A DNA stretch of 25,079 nt, from NCBI GenBank assembly GCA_910586485.1, contig CAJUIA010000045.1, forward strand, positions 1 through 25,079, in the 5' to 3' direction. The stretch's first letter is position 1. Each line of letters starts with the position of its first letter. Below, one piece after another: positions 1 to 8,185 of this stretch. This stretch comes from an uncultured Acetatifactor sp. (GTDB taxonomy: Bacteria; Bacillota; Clostridia; Lachnospirales; Lachnospiraceae). Position numbers and translations under genes: made by a program. The notes beneath the pieces were generated by a model, which was not told the origin of the DNA, did no database searches, and was given only the letters and a program-made list of their open reading frames with translations.

Positions 1-286
1 GGGCCGGGCTTCGGGCCAAGTTGGCCCGAGGCTGTCCCATAGAAACAGAAATGCGTCCGGACAGCATAGAGCCATTCGGGCGCATGAAATAGAATTATTG
101 TTTCTGGACTGAATTATTTCATATTGATTGCCAGAATTATCCTTCCAAGGGGGCGGGCTTTTTTTAACGGTTCAGACAGTTGAAAAAGAAATAAGGACAC
201 AGCGATACCTCCCAATGCTTTTAAGCATTTGATACCGCCATATCCTTGAAAAAGGGCGACATTAACACACCCTCCACATTCTCATT

Positions 287-334
287 TTTCAAAAAGAAAA
301 CGGCGGCTTGAAATTTTTATTTCAAAACCGCCGT
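287..334 (-). terminator. Intrinsic terminator of the blaI-blaR1-like operon
   Basis: On the minus strand a hairpin with arms around 321-333 and 301-313 (CGGCGG-TTTGAAA type, about 13 bp with one mismatch) is followed directly by TTTTCTTTTTG (290-300). It lies about 90 bases after the stop codon of the M56 protease gene and points the same way, so it is the likely end of that operon. Confidence 0.75.
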
Positions 335-370
335 AAAGGCTACTGGATTTTGTTTGGGCGCACAGATGAT

Positions 371-414
371 TAGCCACCGAGACAACGGTTTTTTTTATTT
401 ACCGTTGGGCGGCT
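371..414. repeat. Hairpin just after the protease stop codon
   Basis: CAACGGT (383-389) pairs with ACCGTTG (401-407), and the flanking AGCC/GGCT extends the stem after an internal bulge. The loop is a T run on the plus strand. No U tract follows on either strand, so it is not a standard terminator. It could protect the 3' end of the mRNA. Confidence 0.4.
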
Positions 415-425
415 GTAACTTCGAT

Positions 426-2234
426 TTATTTATTATCAAAATCGTTCATATCATTCAGTAGTTCTTCCATTTCTGCATCATATAAATCATTGGGTTCTTC
501 CATATTTCCCAGCAGTTCCGTTACTTCTGTATCGGTCATATATGCAACATCTGATATTTTTCCATCCTCGCTACGGGTGATTCTGATATTGACCGTTCCG
601 GCCGGGTTTACGGCCAGCCTGTGCATATCCAAAAAGATGTTGACAAGCTGCCCCTGATAATAATGATTATTGCCGTCAACTGTAATGCCTACCGCTTGAT
701 ACTCCGCTTTCTGGGTTTCAGACAGCGTATCAAATTTATTGCCCTGCCCCAGTGCATTGGATAAGATGGATTGGAAATTAAACTTTTCATCATCCGCTGC
801 TATGCCCATCCATTCTTCCAATGTTTCCTCACTCATGCGCGAGGTCAAGGTGGAGAAATAGGAAATGTTACCGTCATCATAGATTTTTTCCGCATACTGC
901 TGAATTAAAGCACAATCCACGTCCAGCATATTGACCGCAGTTTTCCAAAAACGGATTCTGTCATCTGCATAAATCTTATCCAGCCATTCGCCTTGAGCTT
1001 TCTCGTCCAATCGGGAAAAGGCAATTTCAAACAAAGGTAAATTGTCGTCCTCATAATATTGCTCTGCTTGTGAGGAAAACACTTCATTATGCGAACTGTT
1101 TTTCTCTTGTGTGGGCGATATTACATTTTCATTCAGGCCCGATACCGCAGGCTCATTTGACGGTTGATCGGCGGCGGCAGCTGGATAAACACCAACAAAA
1201 ACCACACCTAAAATAATACACAATGTCAGCACACTTGTGAAAAATAAAGTTGTTTTTGATTTTCTTTTTAAGTTCATAATCGCACCTAACCTTTCTTTTA
1301 ATAATTGTTTGTTTTCACTAAGAGTAACAGCGGCCAGAGATTCCTTGTACTTTCCGACTGCTGCCATTGCGTCAAGCAGAGTTTCTCCATAATCCTGTGC
1401 GTTATCATATCCCATTTTTGAAAGAACCGCTTCATCACAAGAAAATTCACATGCCTTTGTGATTTCACGCCTCATTAAATAAACAAGCGGATTGAACCAG
1501 TGCAGACAGACGGTAATTTGTACCAGCCATTTATAAAACATATCCCGCCGTTTGTAATGCGTTAATTCATGCAATACGATATATTGAAAGTCCTTCTCCG
1601 GAATATCTGCGCTTGGCAAAACAATACATGGCCGGAAGAATCCAATCAGCAGAGGGGACGAAACCAACGGATTGACACAAAGCTCTACTGGTCTTTTCCT
1701 GCCAGTCTGTTCCGCAATAACTGAAAGCCGGTCTAATTGCTCAACATTGGAAACCGGATTTAATCCAGCCTTAACATATCGAATAAAGCTATGATATGCC
1801 GTTATTTTTTGTACCAAAAGAATCAATGCAACCATGAGCCAGATAAGCCAAACATGATTGGAAAATAAAGACAGAATATCCCCAACCGGGCGGGAGGATA
1901 TAGAATCGTCTTTAGGATTGACAGTATTCTGGTTGTCGTGTTCCATACCGGAAGCAGGAACATTGAAAGCATTTGTATCACCAGAGGGTGACTGCTGTTG
2001 CGGCAGGGAAACAGAATGGGTTATGGCCTGATCGATTGTCTGATAGGCTTTTCCCATCAAGTTTGTTTCCGGTCCAAAAGGCAATAACAGCCGTACAACA
2101 ACAATGAGCCAAATATAATACTGCCATTGTCTGCTGATTTTGTCTTTAAGGAATCTTTTTCCAGCTAGTAACAGCAGGATGAACAATGAACCGGAAAATG
2201 ACATAGACAAAAACATTTTCAATAGAATGTTCAT
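426..2234 (-). CDS. BlaR1/MecR1-type M56 membrane metalloprotease sensor
   Basis: This 602-residue protein is an M56 family membrane metallopeptidase. In BlaR1/MecR1 systems such a protease inactivates its partner BlaI/MecI repressor after sensing a signal outside the cell. Visible are N-terminal membrane segments (about residues 5-25, 36-55 and 125-145), the zinc motif HELTH (H222, E223, H226) followed by YKRRD, a further membrane helix near residues 330-355, and an extracellular C-terminal region of about 240 residues. That region is not the penicillin-binding domain of true BlaR1. It is acidic and carries two similar helical units (SRLDEKAQGEWLD... and SRMSEETLEEWMG...). The start overlaps the stop of the upstream repressor gene as ATGA, which indicates translational coupling. 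The protease class is secure; the inducing signal is unknown and a beta-lactam sensor is unlikely. Confidence 0.9.
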   Translation of the reverse strand: MNILLKMFLSMSFSGSLFILLLLAGKRFLKDKISRQWQYYIWLIVVVRLLLPFGPETNLMGKAYQTIDQAITHSVSLPQQQSPSGDTNAFNVPASGMEHDNQNTVNPKDDSISSRPVGDILSLFSNHVWLIWLMVALILLVQKITAYHSFIRYVKAGLNPVSNVEQLDRLSVIAEQTGRKRPVELCVNPLVSSPLLIGFFRPCIVLPSADIPEKDFQYIVLHELTHYKRRDMFYKWLVQITVCLHWFNPLVYLMRREITKACEFSCDEAVLSKMGYDNAQDYGETLLDAMAAVGKYKESLAAVTLSENKQLLKERLGAIMNLKRKSKTTLFFTSVLTLCIILGVVFVGVYPAAAADQPSNEPAVSGLNENVISPTQEKNSSHNEVFSSQAEQYYEDDNLPLFEIAFSRLDEKAQGEWLDKIYADDRIRFWKTAVNMLDVDCALIQQYAEKIYDDGNISYFSTLTSRMSEETLEEWMGIAADDEKFNFQSILSNALGQGNKFDTLSETQKAEYQAVGITVDGNNHYYQGQLVNIFLDMHRLAVNPAGTVNIRITRSEDGKISDVAYMTDTEVTELLGNMEEPNDLYDAEMEELLNDMNDFDNK

Positions 2235-2614
2235 TTTTCTGTTCTTCCTTTCTCCAAGAGCTTTTTCAGTTCCTCATATTCTTCGTCTGCCAACAGGTCG
2301 CCAGAAATCAAATCGGAAACAAGCCATTTTGCATTTCCCTCATAAATTTTATCCAGAAAATTTTTGGTTTGGGTTTTGTGGTATTCGCTTTCCGACACAA
2401 GAGGGGTGTATTCATTGCAACGCCCGGTTTTTTTTGCTTTCAAAAACCCCTTATTGACAAGCCGGTTTAAAAGCGTGATAAGGGTATTTTTTTGCCAGGG
2501 TTTTCCTTTTGCTGCTAAATCTGCCGTAAGACTGGCAAAAAGCGTCGGCTTTTCTCCGTTAGCCCATATCACTTTCATAATTTCAAATTCCGCATCTGAT
2601 ATTTGCTGTACCAT
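2231..2614 (-). CDS. BlaI/MecI/CopY-family transcriptional repressor
   Basis: A 127-residue winged-helix repressor beginning MVQQISDAEFEIMKVIWANG, the hallmark N-terminus of the BlaI/MecI family (usually 120-130 residues). The DNA-binding wing (NTLITLLNRLVNKGFLKAKK) is followed by a C-terminal dimerisation region containing the cleavage-prone segment. The ATG at 2614 is preferred over the upstream ATG at 2677 because AAGGAGG lies 8 bases before it and because the longer reading would place the operator inside the gene. It is the first gene of a two-gene operon with the M56 protease. In this family the repressor binds its own promoter, and the dyad at 2636-2672 fits that role. Confidence 0.93.
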   Translation of the reverse strand: MVQQISDAEFEIMKVIWANGEKPTLFASLTADLAAKGKPWQKNTLITLLNRLVNKGFLKAKKTGRCNEYTPLVSESEYHKTQTKNFLDKIYEGNAKWLVSDLISGDLLADEEYEELKKLLEKGRTEK

Positions 2615-2635
2615 TTTGATTTCCTCCTTAAAGTA

Positions 2636-2672
2636 TGACATCATGTTACGCTTTAAGAGTAACACGGTGTCA
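2636..2672. promoter_or_regulatory. Operator dyad for the BlaI-like repressor
   Basis: A 14-bp inverted repeat: TGACATCATGTTAC (2636-2649) and GTAACACGGTGTCA (2659-2672) match at 12 of 14 positions around a 9-bp centre. It covers the -10 region and the transcription start of the minus-strand promoter, where a repressor would block transcription. The TGTTAC/GTAACA core differs somewhat from the TACA/TGTA core of classic bla and mec operators. Confidence 0.75.
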
Positions 2673-2684
2673 TACATATGTCAA
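2656..2684 (-). promoter_or_regulatory. Promoter of the blaI-blaR1-like operon
   Basis: On the minus strand a perfect -35 TTGACA (2684-2679), a 17-bp spacer and a -10 TACTCT (2661-2656) lie 42 bases or more upstream of the repressor start. The -10 sits inside the operator dyad. Confidence 0.75.
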
Positions 2685-2701
2685 GTGGATATTTTTAAAG
2701 A

Positions 2702-2748
2702 ATGTGCAATTAAATACAACCAAACATAGAATTGTATTTAATTCACAT
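2702..2748. repeat. Long AT-rich dyad between divergent genes
   Basis: The left arm ATGTGCAATTAAATACAA (2702-2719) and right arm TTGTATTTAATTCACAT (2732-2748) are complementary over 17 bp with one bulged C, separated by 12 bases. It lies between the repressor promoter and the truncated XRE gene. It could be an operator for that XRE regulator or a hairpin belonging to the former mobile element. Neither strand shows a U tract next to it. Confidence 0.6.
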
Positions 2749-2788
2749 ACTATCACCTTAAATATAAAATAAGTTTGGGTGATATTGT

Positions 2789-3052
2789 ATGGAACATTAT
2801 GAAGATAGATTTGATTTTCATGGCCTCGGGCTGGCGATAAAAGACGCCCGCGAGAAAAGAGGCTGGACGCAGGAATACCTTGCGGAGCTTGTGGGGCGCA
2901 CGTCCCACACGATTATGAATATTGAGAACAAAGGGCAGTACCCGAGTTTTGGTGTTTTCGTTAAGCTCGTCAGCATGTTTGATATTTCCGTGGATCAACC
3001 TATCTTGTCAAGCCCCCGGTGGTTGGGTTGCCTCCTTTCCCTGCTCCTATGA
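2789..3052 (+). pseudogene. Truncated XRE-family regulator, mobile-element type
   Basis: The first 70 or so residues (from FDFHGLGLAIKDAREKRGWT to FDISVDQ) form a full helix-turn-helix domain of the XRE type common as small regulators on conjugative transposons of Clostridia. Family members normally run on through a FFFPE-like segment to about 110-120 residues. Here the homology stops at DISVDQ (near base 2998) and continues as an unrelated tail (PILSSPRWLG...) of 17 residues. The tail runs into the terminator at 3051. I read this as a gene cut by a deletion or insertion junction near 2998-3012. A short functional regulator cannot be excluded because the DNA-binding domain is intact. Confidence 0.7.
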
Positions 3053-3087
3053 AAAAACCGCCCTTCGTTGTGAAAGAGCGGTTTTTC
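3051..3087. terminator. Bidirectional intrinsic terminator
   Basis: AAAAACCGC (3053-3061) and GCGGTTTTT (3078-3086) form a perfect 9-bp stem around a 16-base loop that can itself pair partly. The A and T runs make it work in both directions. It closes the truncated XRE unit and isolates the next gene. Confidence 0.8.
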
Positions 3088-3248
3088 AGTAGGTTGGCAG
3101 TCCATTATTTTGTTTTTTTATATGTATCCCTTTGTACACTGTTGCAAATCTCTTATGTTTACATATTTATATATTACAGCAGAAAATCAAATAATATTTG
3201 GTAGGTATAAAATGATTGCATGTTTAAAGGAGCGGGAGGGAGCGTTTT

Positions 3249-5554
3249 ATGCGGATACAGGGCTGGATTGGAGCCTTTTTCTTTTGTCTATTGTGTTTGG
3301 GAGGCTGTGGAAAGGATGAGATTCCTGCAGACAGTTGCTAGGCACCAAAGAATATTGAGATGTCGGGAAACGCGGGAATGTTTGACGATGAGGACTGGGG
3401 AAGAAAAAGTTTTTCAGTTTCGGATACAGTAGAAGAGAAAACGGCTCTGTGGGCAGCCAGATATGACAGATGGTCGCATGAGGATATTTGCAGGGGTTTT
3501 CCCGCAAAGGGAGTTCTTTATGAGAGACAGGCAATGATCTGGGGGGAGCAGATATACAGACTTTGTAGCATATATCCACAGGAAAAAAGTGGAAAAGTAA
3601 TAGAGCTGTTAGAGAGTTATGATATATCCTCCGGGCAGGCCACACTCATCGAGATAGACAGCGAAAGGCTTGGTATCGATAGAGGGGCTGTTGCCAGCAT
3701 GTATGTAATGGAACCGGGTAAGTATGTATTTTGCATTCTAAATGAGCAGGAACAGGTTAATAAGATTGTTTATTCCGATTTGGAAGAACAGACGCGGGTC
3801 GTGGATATTCTTCCGGCCTGTCAGGAGAAGGGCATTGCAGACCAGTTATCTTATGAATGTATATGCGATTCGGAGGGAAATACTTATATCAGGGACAACA
3901 AGTGTCAGGCGTTTTATGTTTTCGATAGGGACGGCGGTCTGCTGATGGAGTATCAGGGCGAAGAGGGCGACAATATCAGAGTTCCTTTCACCATGCCTTC
4001 GGGAGAATTGATTTTTCCCATCTGTAATAGTGAAGAAAAGGTCTGTCGGCTAGTTTGGCTTGATACGGAACAAAAGGAGGATCATATCATCAGCAGCTTT
4101 GAGAACTATCCGATTGAATCGGTGTACGGCGTTCAGGGCAGTGATATTTATTACGAGGCGTGGGAAGGAATTGTTAAATGGGATATTGTTTCCGGCGACA
4201 GGACGCTGGTATACCATTTTGACCGGGACTGCATTTCAAGGTTATACCGTACCATGTTGGTGCTTCGGAAAGGCCAGACACCTATATTAAGAATGTATGG
4301 GACAGTCAATGGTGAAACAGAGGACTGGTTGGTGCCATTGGCGGAGGAAGCGGTAAAACCTAAGGATACCGTACGGGTTGCCAGCTTAACGGAAACCAGC
4401 TTTGATATACAAGGCTGTGCGGTCACAGCATTTCGCAAGTATAAAAACCATACCTTTGCATATGAAACATATAAAATGGACGAGAAAGAGGATTACCGGA
4501 CCAGAATATTTGCGGAACTGGCGGCTGGCGGCGGACCGGATATTTTGTTGTATCTCTGCAGGATATGAGGCTGTTGCAGGAACAGGGGTATCTGCAGGAT
4601 TTAAGGAGTGTGCTTTCGCAAGATTATTTAGACAGGATTTTTTTCAATGTGATCCAACTGGGAACAGTAGATGATACATTAGTGGGATTGGCACCATTGA
4701 TGAATACAAACACGGCGGTAACATTGAGGAAAGTATGGAATCCAGATACATGGACGTTGGAGGATTTAATTGATTTGATGGAAGAAGGTGAGTTTACAGA
4801 GATTTTTTGTCAGGGTTTTTCGGGAGCATTCTGCCAGATGAATTTAGGCTGTGATTCTGAAAGTGTGATTAGAGCATTGACAGAATTTGGGCTGGAAAAT
4901 TCCTCCTTGGTTGACTGGGAAAGGGGAGAAAGCCATTTTAATGATAAACTTTTTTGCCGTATGCTGTATATGGCAAAAAATTATAGCGGTATTCCCTTTG
5001 GCCAGGAGATTTGGCTGGGAGCAGGTGGGTGTCCGGTGAAGCTGGGAGGATTGGCATTAAATGATTTCAACGACCTTTACGATCAATATGGAGAAGACTA
5101 TTATGTGACTGGGCTGCCAACTGACACAGGAAACAGTAGTTATTTAAGCTGTGAGGGAGTCTTGGTAGTAAATTCGGCATCGTCGAATCTGGATGCGGTG
5201 GTGCCATTTTTTGAGTGCTTGTTAAGAGATGAATTTCAGAATGTGCATCTGCTGAATACATCCATACTGAAAGTGTCCGTGGAGGATATAGAATACAGAG
5301 AAGAGGGCGGTGAAAGAAAAGCATACTGGAAGGATGAGGAATTGAGAATAAAGGAAGACGGTACCACTACCTTTGATGATTACGCAGCCTATCTGGAAAG
5401 CTGTGTTCCGTCTCCTGTTATTGCAGAAGAAGACTTTATTAAATCTGTTGTCTGGGAGGAAGCGGAGGCTTATATAAATGGTGATAAAAGCGCGGAAGAG
5501 GTCGCCGGAATCATTCACAGCCGCATTCAGCTGTATTTGGACGAAAGCCGTTAA
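3249..5554 (+). pseudogene. Broken lipoprotein, family 1-type extracellular solute-binding protein
   Basis: Read from ATG 3249 (good GGGAGGGAG site 7 bases before), the product starts MRIQGWIGAFFFCLLCLGGC, a lipoprotein signal with lipobox LGGC, then reaches an in-frame TAG at 3339-3341. The same frame continues open to 4568 and carries a beta-rich sensor-like region. Near 4545-4552 the frame shifts by one base: DILL would be followed in the -1 frame by VSLQDMRLLQEQGYLQDL, giving a typical solute-binding protein domain that runs to 5554 and ends KSAEEVAGIIHSRIQLYLDE, a common tail of this family. The repaired product would be 768 residues. Two separate lesions argue for a dead gene rather than recoding. 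Internal ATG 3360 and ATG 4565 could give fragments, neither with a secretion signal. No permease genes adjoin it, so the substrate is unknown. Confidence 0.8.
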
Positions 5555-5653
5555 CAAATGTTTGGGAGCTGTGCGATTATGTGATTGCAGTGGGAAAAAT
5601 ACGTGCGGTATCCTGGAAAACCTGACGTTGGAGCGGACAGGGGCGGCGTCCGG

Positions 5654-6454
5654 CTATAGCTGCTCGGAGACCGCCTCCAGATATTCCTCCAAACAGAGTC
5701 CTTGTTCATATATTTCCGCCGCCGCTTCTGGACCCACGTAGCGATAGTGCCAGACTTCTTCGGCGGTGCCGGTGATTTCCGTCTTGCTGCCGGGGTATCG
5801 AAAAATGAATCCGTATTTATAACTGTTTTCCTGCAGCCACAGATATACGTCGTAGGTGGCTCCGTTAATGTCTACCGCAAAGCCCAGCTGATGTTCGCTG
5901 TATCCGGGCACGGCTACCAGCTGCTCGGCCAATTTTCTTGCCTCTTCTTTTGAGTAACCTTGTCTGCGGTATTTGGCAATTTTATCGTCATAAAGCTGCT
6001 GTTGTTTTTTTTGCGTCCGGTAGCCGGATACAACCATGGGGAGCTGTCCCAGATTCCCTTCCCTTGCTGCTTCCAGCATTTCCATCAATGGCTCGTAAAT
6101 ACGCTCATCAACCTTTTCTCCGCCTTCTACTTTCACCAGATTCACTTCATAATCTTCAGGAATGGGATTCTGACGGTTTACCAATGTCAAATACCAGGGA
6201 GCATCTTCAGCCGGAACTTCGTTTTCCTGGTCCAAAGACAGTGTGAGATCCTGCGAGGCGTCGGGAGGAATGCTCTCCGGGACGGGCTTTGGCAGTTCGT
6301 CCCCCGGCTGCGTTTTCTGTGTGACTATGATCAGAACTGTGGCAAGAAGCCAAAGTAGTAGAGCTGTGGCAATGCACCATTTATACCGTGTCCTGTGTTG
6401 CTGAGTTGAAGAGTTTTTCGTTTTTCCTTTGTAAGAGGCTGCGTTTTTGATCAT
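5654..6454 (-). CDS. VanY-like D-alanyl-D-alanine carboxypeptidase (M15B)
   Basis: A 266-residue peptidoglycan carboxypeptidase that would trim the terminal D-Ala from stem peptides outside the membrane. A short basic N-terminus is followed by one membrane anchor (about residues 28-48, WCIATALLLWLLATVLII), a polar linker, then the M15 domain from about residue 90. The zinc motif SEHQLGFAVD (S186, H188, D195) and the catalytic and zinc motif EVWH (E233, H236) are intact, as is the substrate-side SGYRT. The ATG at 6454 is preferred because GGAAAGGA lies just upstream; an upstream in-frame ATG at 6556 lacks a site and would put 34 unlikely residues first. No vanR/S, vanH/A/X genes are nearby, so this is housekeeping wall metabolism rather than a resistance cluster. 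It is transcribed divergently from the DUF6688 gene. Confidence 0.93.
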   Translation of the reverse strand: MIKNAASYKGKTKNSSTQQHRTRYKWCIATALLLWLLATVLIIVTQKTQPGDELPKPVPESIPPDASQDLTLSLDQENEVPAEDAPWYLTLVNRQNPIPEDYEVNLVKVEGGEKVDERIYEPLMEMLEAAREGNLGQLPMVVSGYRTQKKQQQLYDDKIAKYRRQGYSKEEARKLAEQLVAVPGYSEHQLGFAVDINGATYDVYLWLQENSYKYGFIFRYPGSKTEITGTAEEVWHYRYVGPEAAAEIYEQGLCLEEYLEAVSEQL

Positions 6455-6554
6455 ACATTTTTTCCTTTCCGGGAATGTCCATTGCATTTTGCTGAATCCT
6501 ATTTTAACGGATCGGGAAACGGCAGGTATTGAGCTTACATTTCTTATTTCTTGC

Positions 6555-6570
6555 AAAAATCATGATTTTT
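6555..6570. promoter_or_regulatory. Perfect 16-bp palindrome between divergent genes
   Basis: AAAAATCATGATTTTT is fully self-complementary. It lies in the 234-bp space between the carboxypeptidase gene and the DUF6688 gene, a usual position for a dimeric repressor site. An AT-rich palindrome of this length can also arise by chance or act as a weak hairpin. Confidence 0.4.
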
Positions 6571-6600
6571 TCTGTAGTTTCCGTTAATCCCCTCGAATTT

Positions 6601-6634
6601 ATTGAATATCAATAAAAATATATTGACATTCAAT
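6601..6634. promoter_or_regulatory. Operator-like inverted repeat over the DUF6688 promoter
   Basis: ATTGAATATCAAT (6601-6613) and ATTGACATTCAAT (6622-6634) are complementary at 12 of 13 positions with an 8-bp centre. The right arm contains the -35 hexamer of the promoter at 6623-6651, so a bound dimer would block RNA polymerase. The small HTH protein encoded at 9100-9318 is one possible ligand. Confidence 0.5.
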
Positions 6635-6651
6635 CTGTGCGGTGCTATTGT
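6623..6651 (+). promoter_or_regulatory. Promoter of the DUF6688 gene
   Basis: Perfect -35 TTGACA (6623-6628), 17-bp spacer, -10 TATTGT (6646-6651) preceded by the extended -10 TG at 6643. The start codon follows 37 bases later. Confidence 0.75.
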
Positions 6652-6688
6652 AACGGTACAAAAGCGCTGTGTTAATTATGGAGGCATT

Positions 6689-8185
6689 ATGAAAAATAAT
6701 ACAGGAAATAAGGAAAATATAGAGAAAGAAAACCAAAGTATGGAAAACCAAAATGCTGAAATCCCAAGTGCGGAAACCCAAAATGCGGAAAATCAAAATA
6801 CAGTAAATCAGAATACAGAAAATAAAAGTGCCAAATACGAAAATGCAGAAAGCAGAAGTACAGAGAACGCAGATCAGCAAAACCCAGATCAGGGGAAATG
6901 GAGATTTTTGAAGGCTCATCCTTTTTGGGCGGCGGTGCTGCTGTCGCTTGTGCTGGGGGCGTTCATGAGTGTGGCGCTGCAGGTGATCTCCGGTATCGGA
7001 GATCTGATCGGGGGCACGGGCTTTGGAGGAATTGCGGCGTTTGCTGAGGCTTCTGCGGCAGGAATTATCATTTTTGGAGGCTTTATGATATTTCCGCTGG
7101 TATTGACGGCGGCGGAAGTGTTTCTGCTGGTGAAGGGGAGACGGAATCAGGAGCTTTATCAAAGGTGCAGAGTATTGGATGTGGCCGGAATTGCACTGGG
7201 AGCGCTTTACAGCCTAATCTACTTAAGTATTTTTTATGAAGTATCTTTTGGCAGGGACTGGCAGGAACAGCTGGTCAACCGGCAGACACATACCCCTGTT
7301 TATACGCAGGCACAGCTCACCGTAATTATGGTGGCGCTGACGGCTGCGGCCGGGTATCTGATCGTCAATTATATTCCCTTAAGGGTGATGCCGCCGCTGG
7401 CATTGGTACTGGGGCTGGCGGCAATGTATCTGGGAACCATTGAAAGCGTGGTTTGGGGGATACAGGTCTTTCGGGGAAGAGACTATGATTTCTTTTTACT
7501 GCTTTATCCGCTGAATTGTCTGCTGCTTACGGCACGAACAGTCAGCCATAAGATGTGGGAGTGGAAGCAGCTGCTGGAGACGGACGAATCCAGGCGGCAG
7601 CGGTATTTGGAGGGAACGGGAATTTTTCACAGATGTAATCGTTTCCTGGCAAAATCAGAGCGCTGGCCGCTGGCGGCATTCCTGCTGATGTGGCCTTTGC
7701 TGGGAATTTTGATTGGACTGCTGATGCTGTTCGGACAAAAGCCTGACGCGGTGATCAGGGCATTTACGGAGACCAGCGACTGGAATTTGTCTCAGCGTGT
7801 GGCACCTCAGAATATTTACTTTGACGAGCATTATCTCTGCACCGTGGCGGCAGGCGGACATGAAAAAATTGTAAAGCCAAAGCGGCTGGGAGTGCGGCAC
7901 GGCCATCAGGTGATTGTAAACAGGCAGCTCTGTATTGCCAATGCCTTTGAGCAGGTGCTGGAAGAGCGGACGCCGAGGTTTCACAGGGCGGTACGCCGGT
8001 TTTATGATACTTACGGCTTTCCCGCGGCCAAGCTGATCCGCAGTAAATATGCGGCGGATGTGGTTTATTTCATCATGAAGCCACTGGAATGGATTTTTCT
8101 GGCGGTGCTGTACCTGACGGACGCAAACCCGGAAAACAGAATCGCCATCCAGTATACAGGAAAGAGGCTGGAGGATTTTAAGTAA
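6689..8185 (+). CDS. DUF6688 family membrane protein with polar repeat tail
   Basis: A 498-residue integral membrane protein of the DUF6688 family, function unknown. Residues 1 to about 68 are an Asn/Gln/Glu-rich degenerate repeat (ENQNAE, ETQNAENQNT and variants, period about 5 residues). About eight hydrophobic segments follow between residues 75 and 360. The C-terminal third is a conserved soluble region with the family-like string AAGGHEKIVKPKRLGVRHGH and NRQLCIANAFEQ, then a final hydrophobic patch (FIMKPLEWIFLAVLYL). The start at 6689 is chosen because GGAGG sits 4 bases before it; the in-frame ATG at 6602 overlaps the promoter. It heads the membrane cluster that includes DUF2975 and DUF4173 proteins. 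No catalytic motif is recognisable; the paired His/Gly motifs suggest but do not prove a ligand site. Confidence 0.85.
   Translation: MKNNTGNKENIEKENQSMENQNAEIPSAETQNAENQNTVNQNTENKSAKYENAESRSTENADQQNPDQGKWRFLKAHPFWAAVLLSLVLGAFMSVALQVISGIGDLIGGTGFGGIAAFAEASAAGIIIFGGFMIFPLVLTAAEVFLLVKGRRNQELYQRCRVLDVAGIALGALYSLIYLSIFYEVSFGRDWQEQLVNRQTHTPVYTQAQLTVIMVALTAAAGYLIVNYIPLRVMPPLALVLGLAAMYLGTIESVVWGIQVFRGRDYDFFLLLYPLNCLLLTARTVSHKMWEWKQLLETDESRRQRYLEGTGIFHRCNRFLAKSERWPLAAFLLMWPLLGILIGLLMLFGQKPDAVIRAFTETSDWNLSQRVAPQNIYFDEHYLCTVAAGGHEKIVKPKRLGVRHGHQVIVNRQLCIANAFEQVLEERTPRFHRAVRRFYDTYGFPAAKLIRSKYAADVVYFIMKPLEWIFLAVLYLTDANPENRIAIQYTGKRLEDFK

Larger units (their letters stand above)
1..425. other. Gene-free left edge with several hairpins
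   Basis: No convincing gene is visible. The stretch holds a near-perfect 12-bp inverted repeat (8-19 with 21-32, one mismatch), an inverted repeat 84-96/112-122 (ATGAAATAGAATT against AATTATTTCAT), a small hairpin near 214-229, the terminator of the downstream minus-strand operon (287-334) and a hairpin at 371-414. The density of hairpins without coding sequence fits the non-coding end of an accessory element, but nothing identifies an integrase, an attachment site or an IS end. Confidence 0.5.

Noticed and set aside
3339..3341. TAG as a recoded (pyrrolysine-like) codon
   Set aside because: No PYLIS-like structure or pyl genes are visible, and a second frameshift lies downstream, so a nonsense mutation is simpler.
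4539..4565. Programmed -1 frameshift between the two halves of the solute-binding protein
   Set aside because: No X XXY YYZ slippery heptamer in the right phase and no strong downstream structure, and the same gene already has an in-frame stop at 3339.
5654..6454. Vancomycin-resistance gene vanY
   Set aside because: The enzyme class fits, but no van regulatory or ligase genes are nearby, so the symbol was not assigned.
6599..7162. Minus-strand frame with repeated FIFCILIYCILIF-like hydrophobic segments
   Set aside because: It is the complement of the Asn/Gln repeat tail of the DUF6688 gene; no ribosome site, and it overlaps that gene's promoter.
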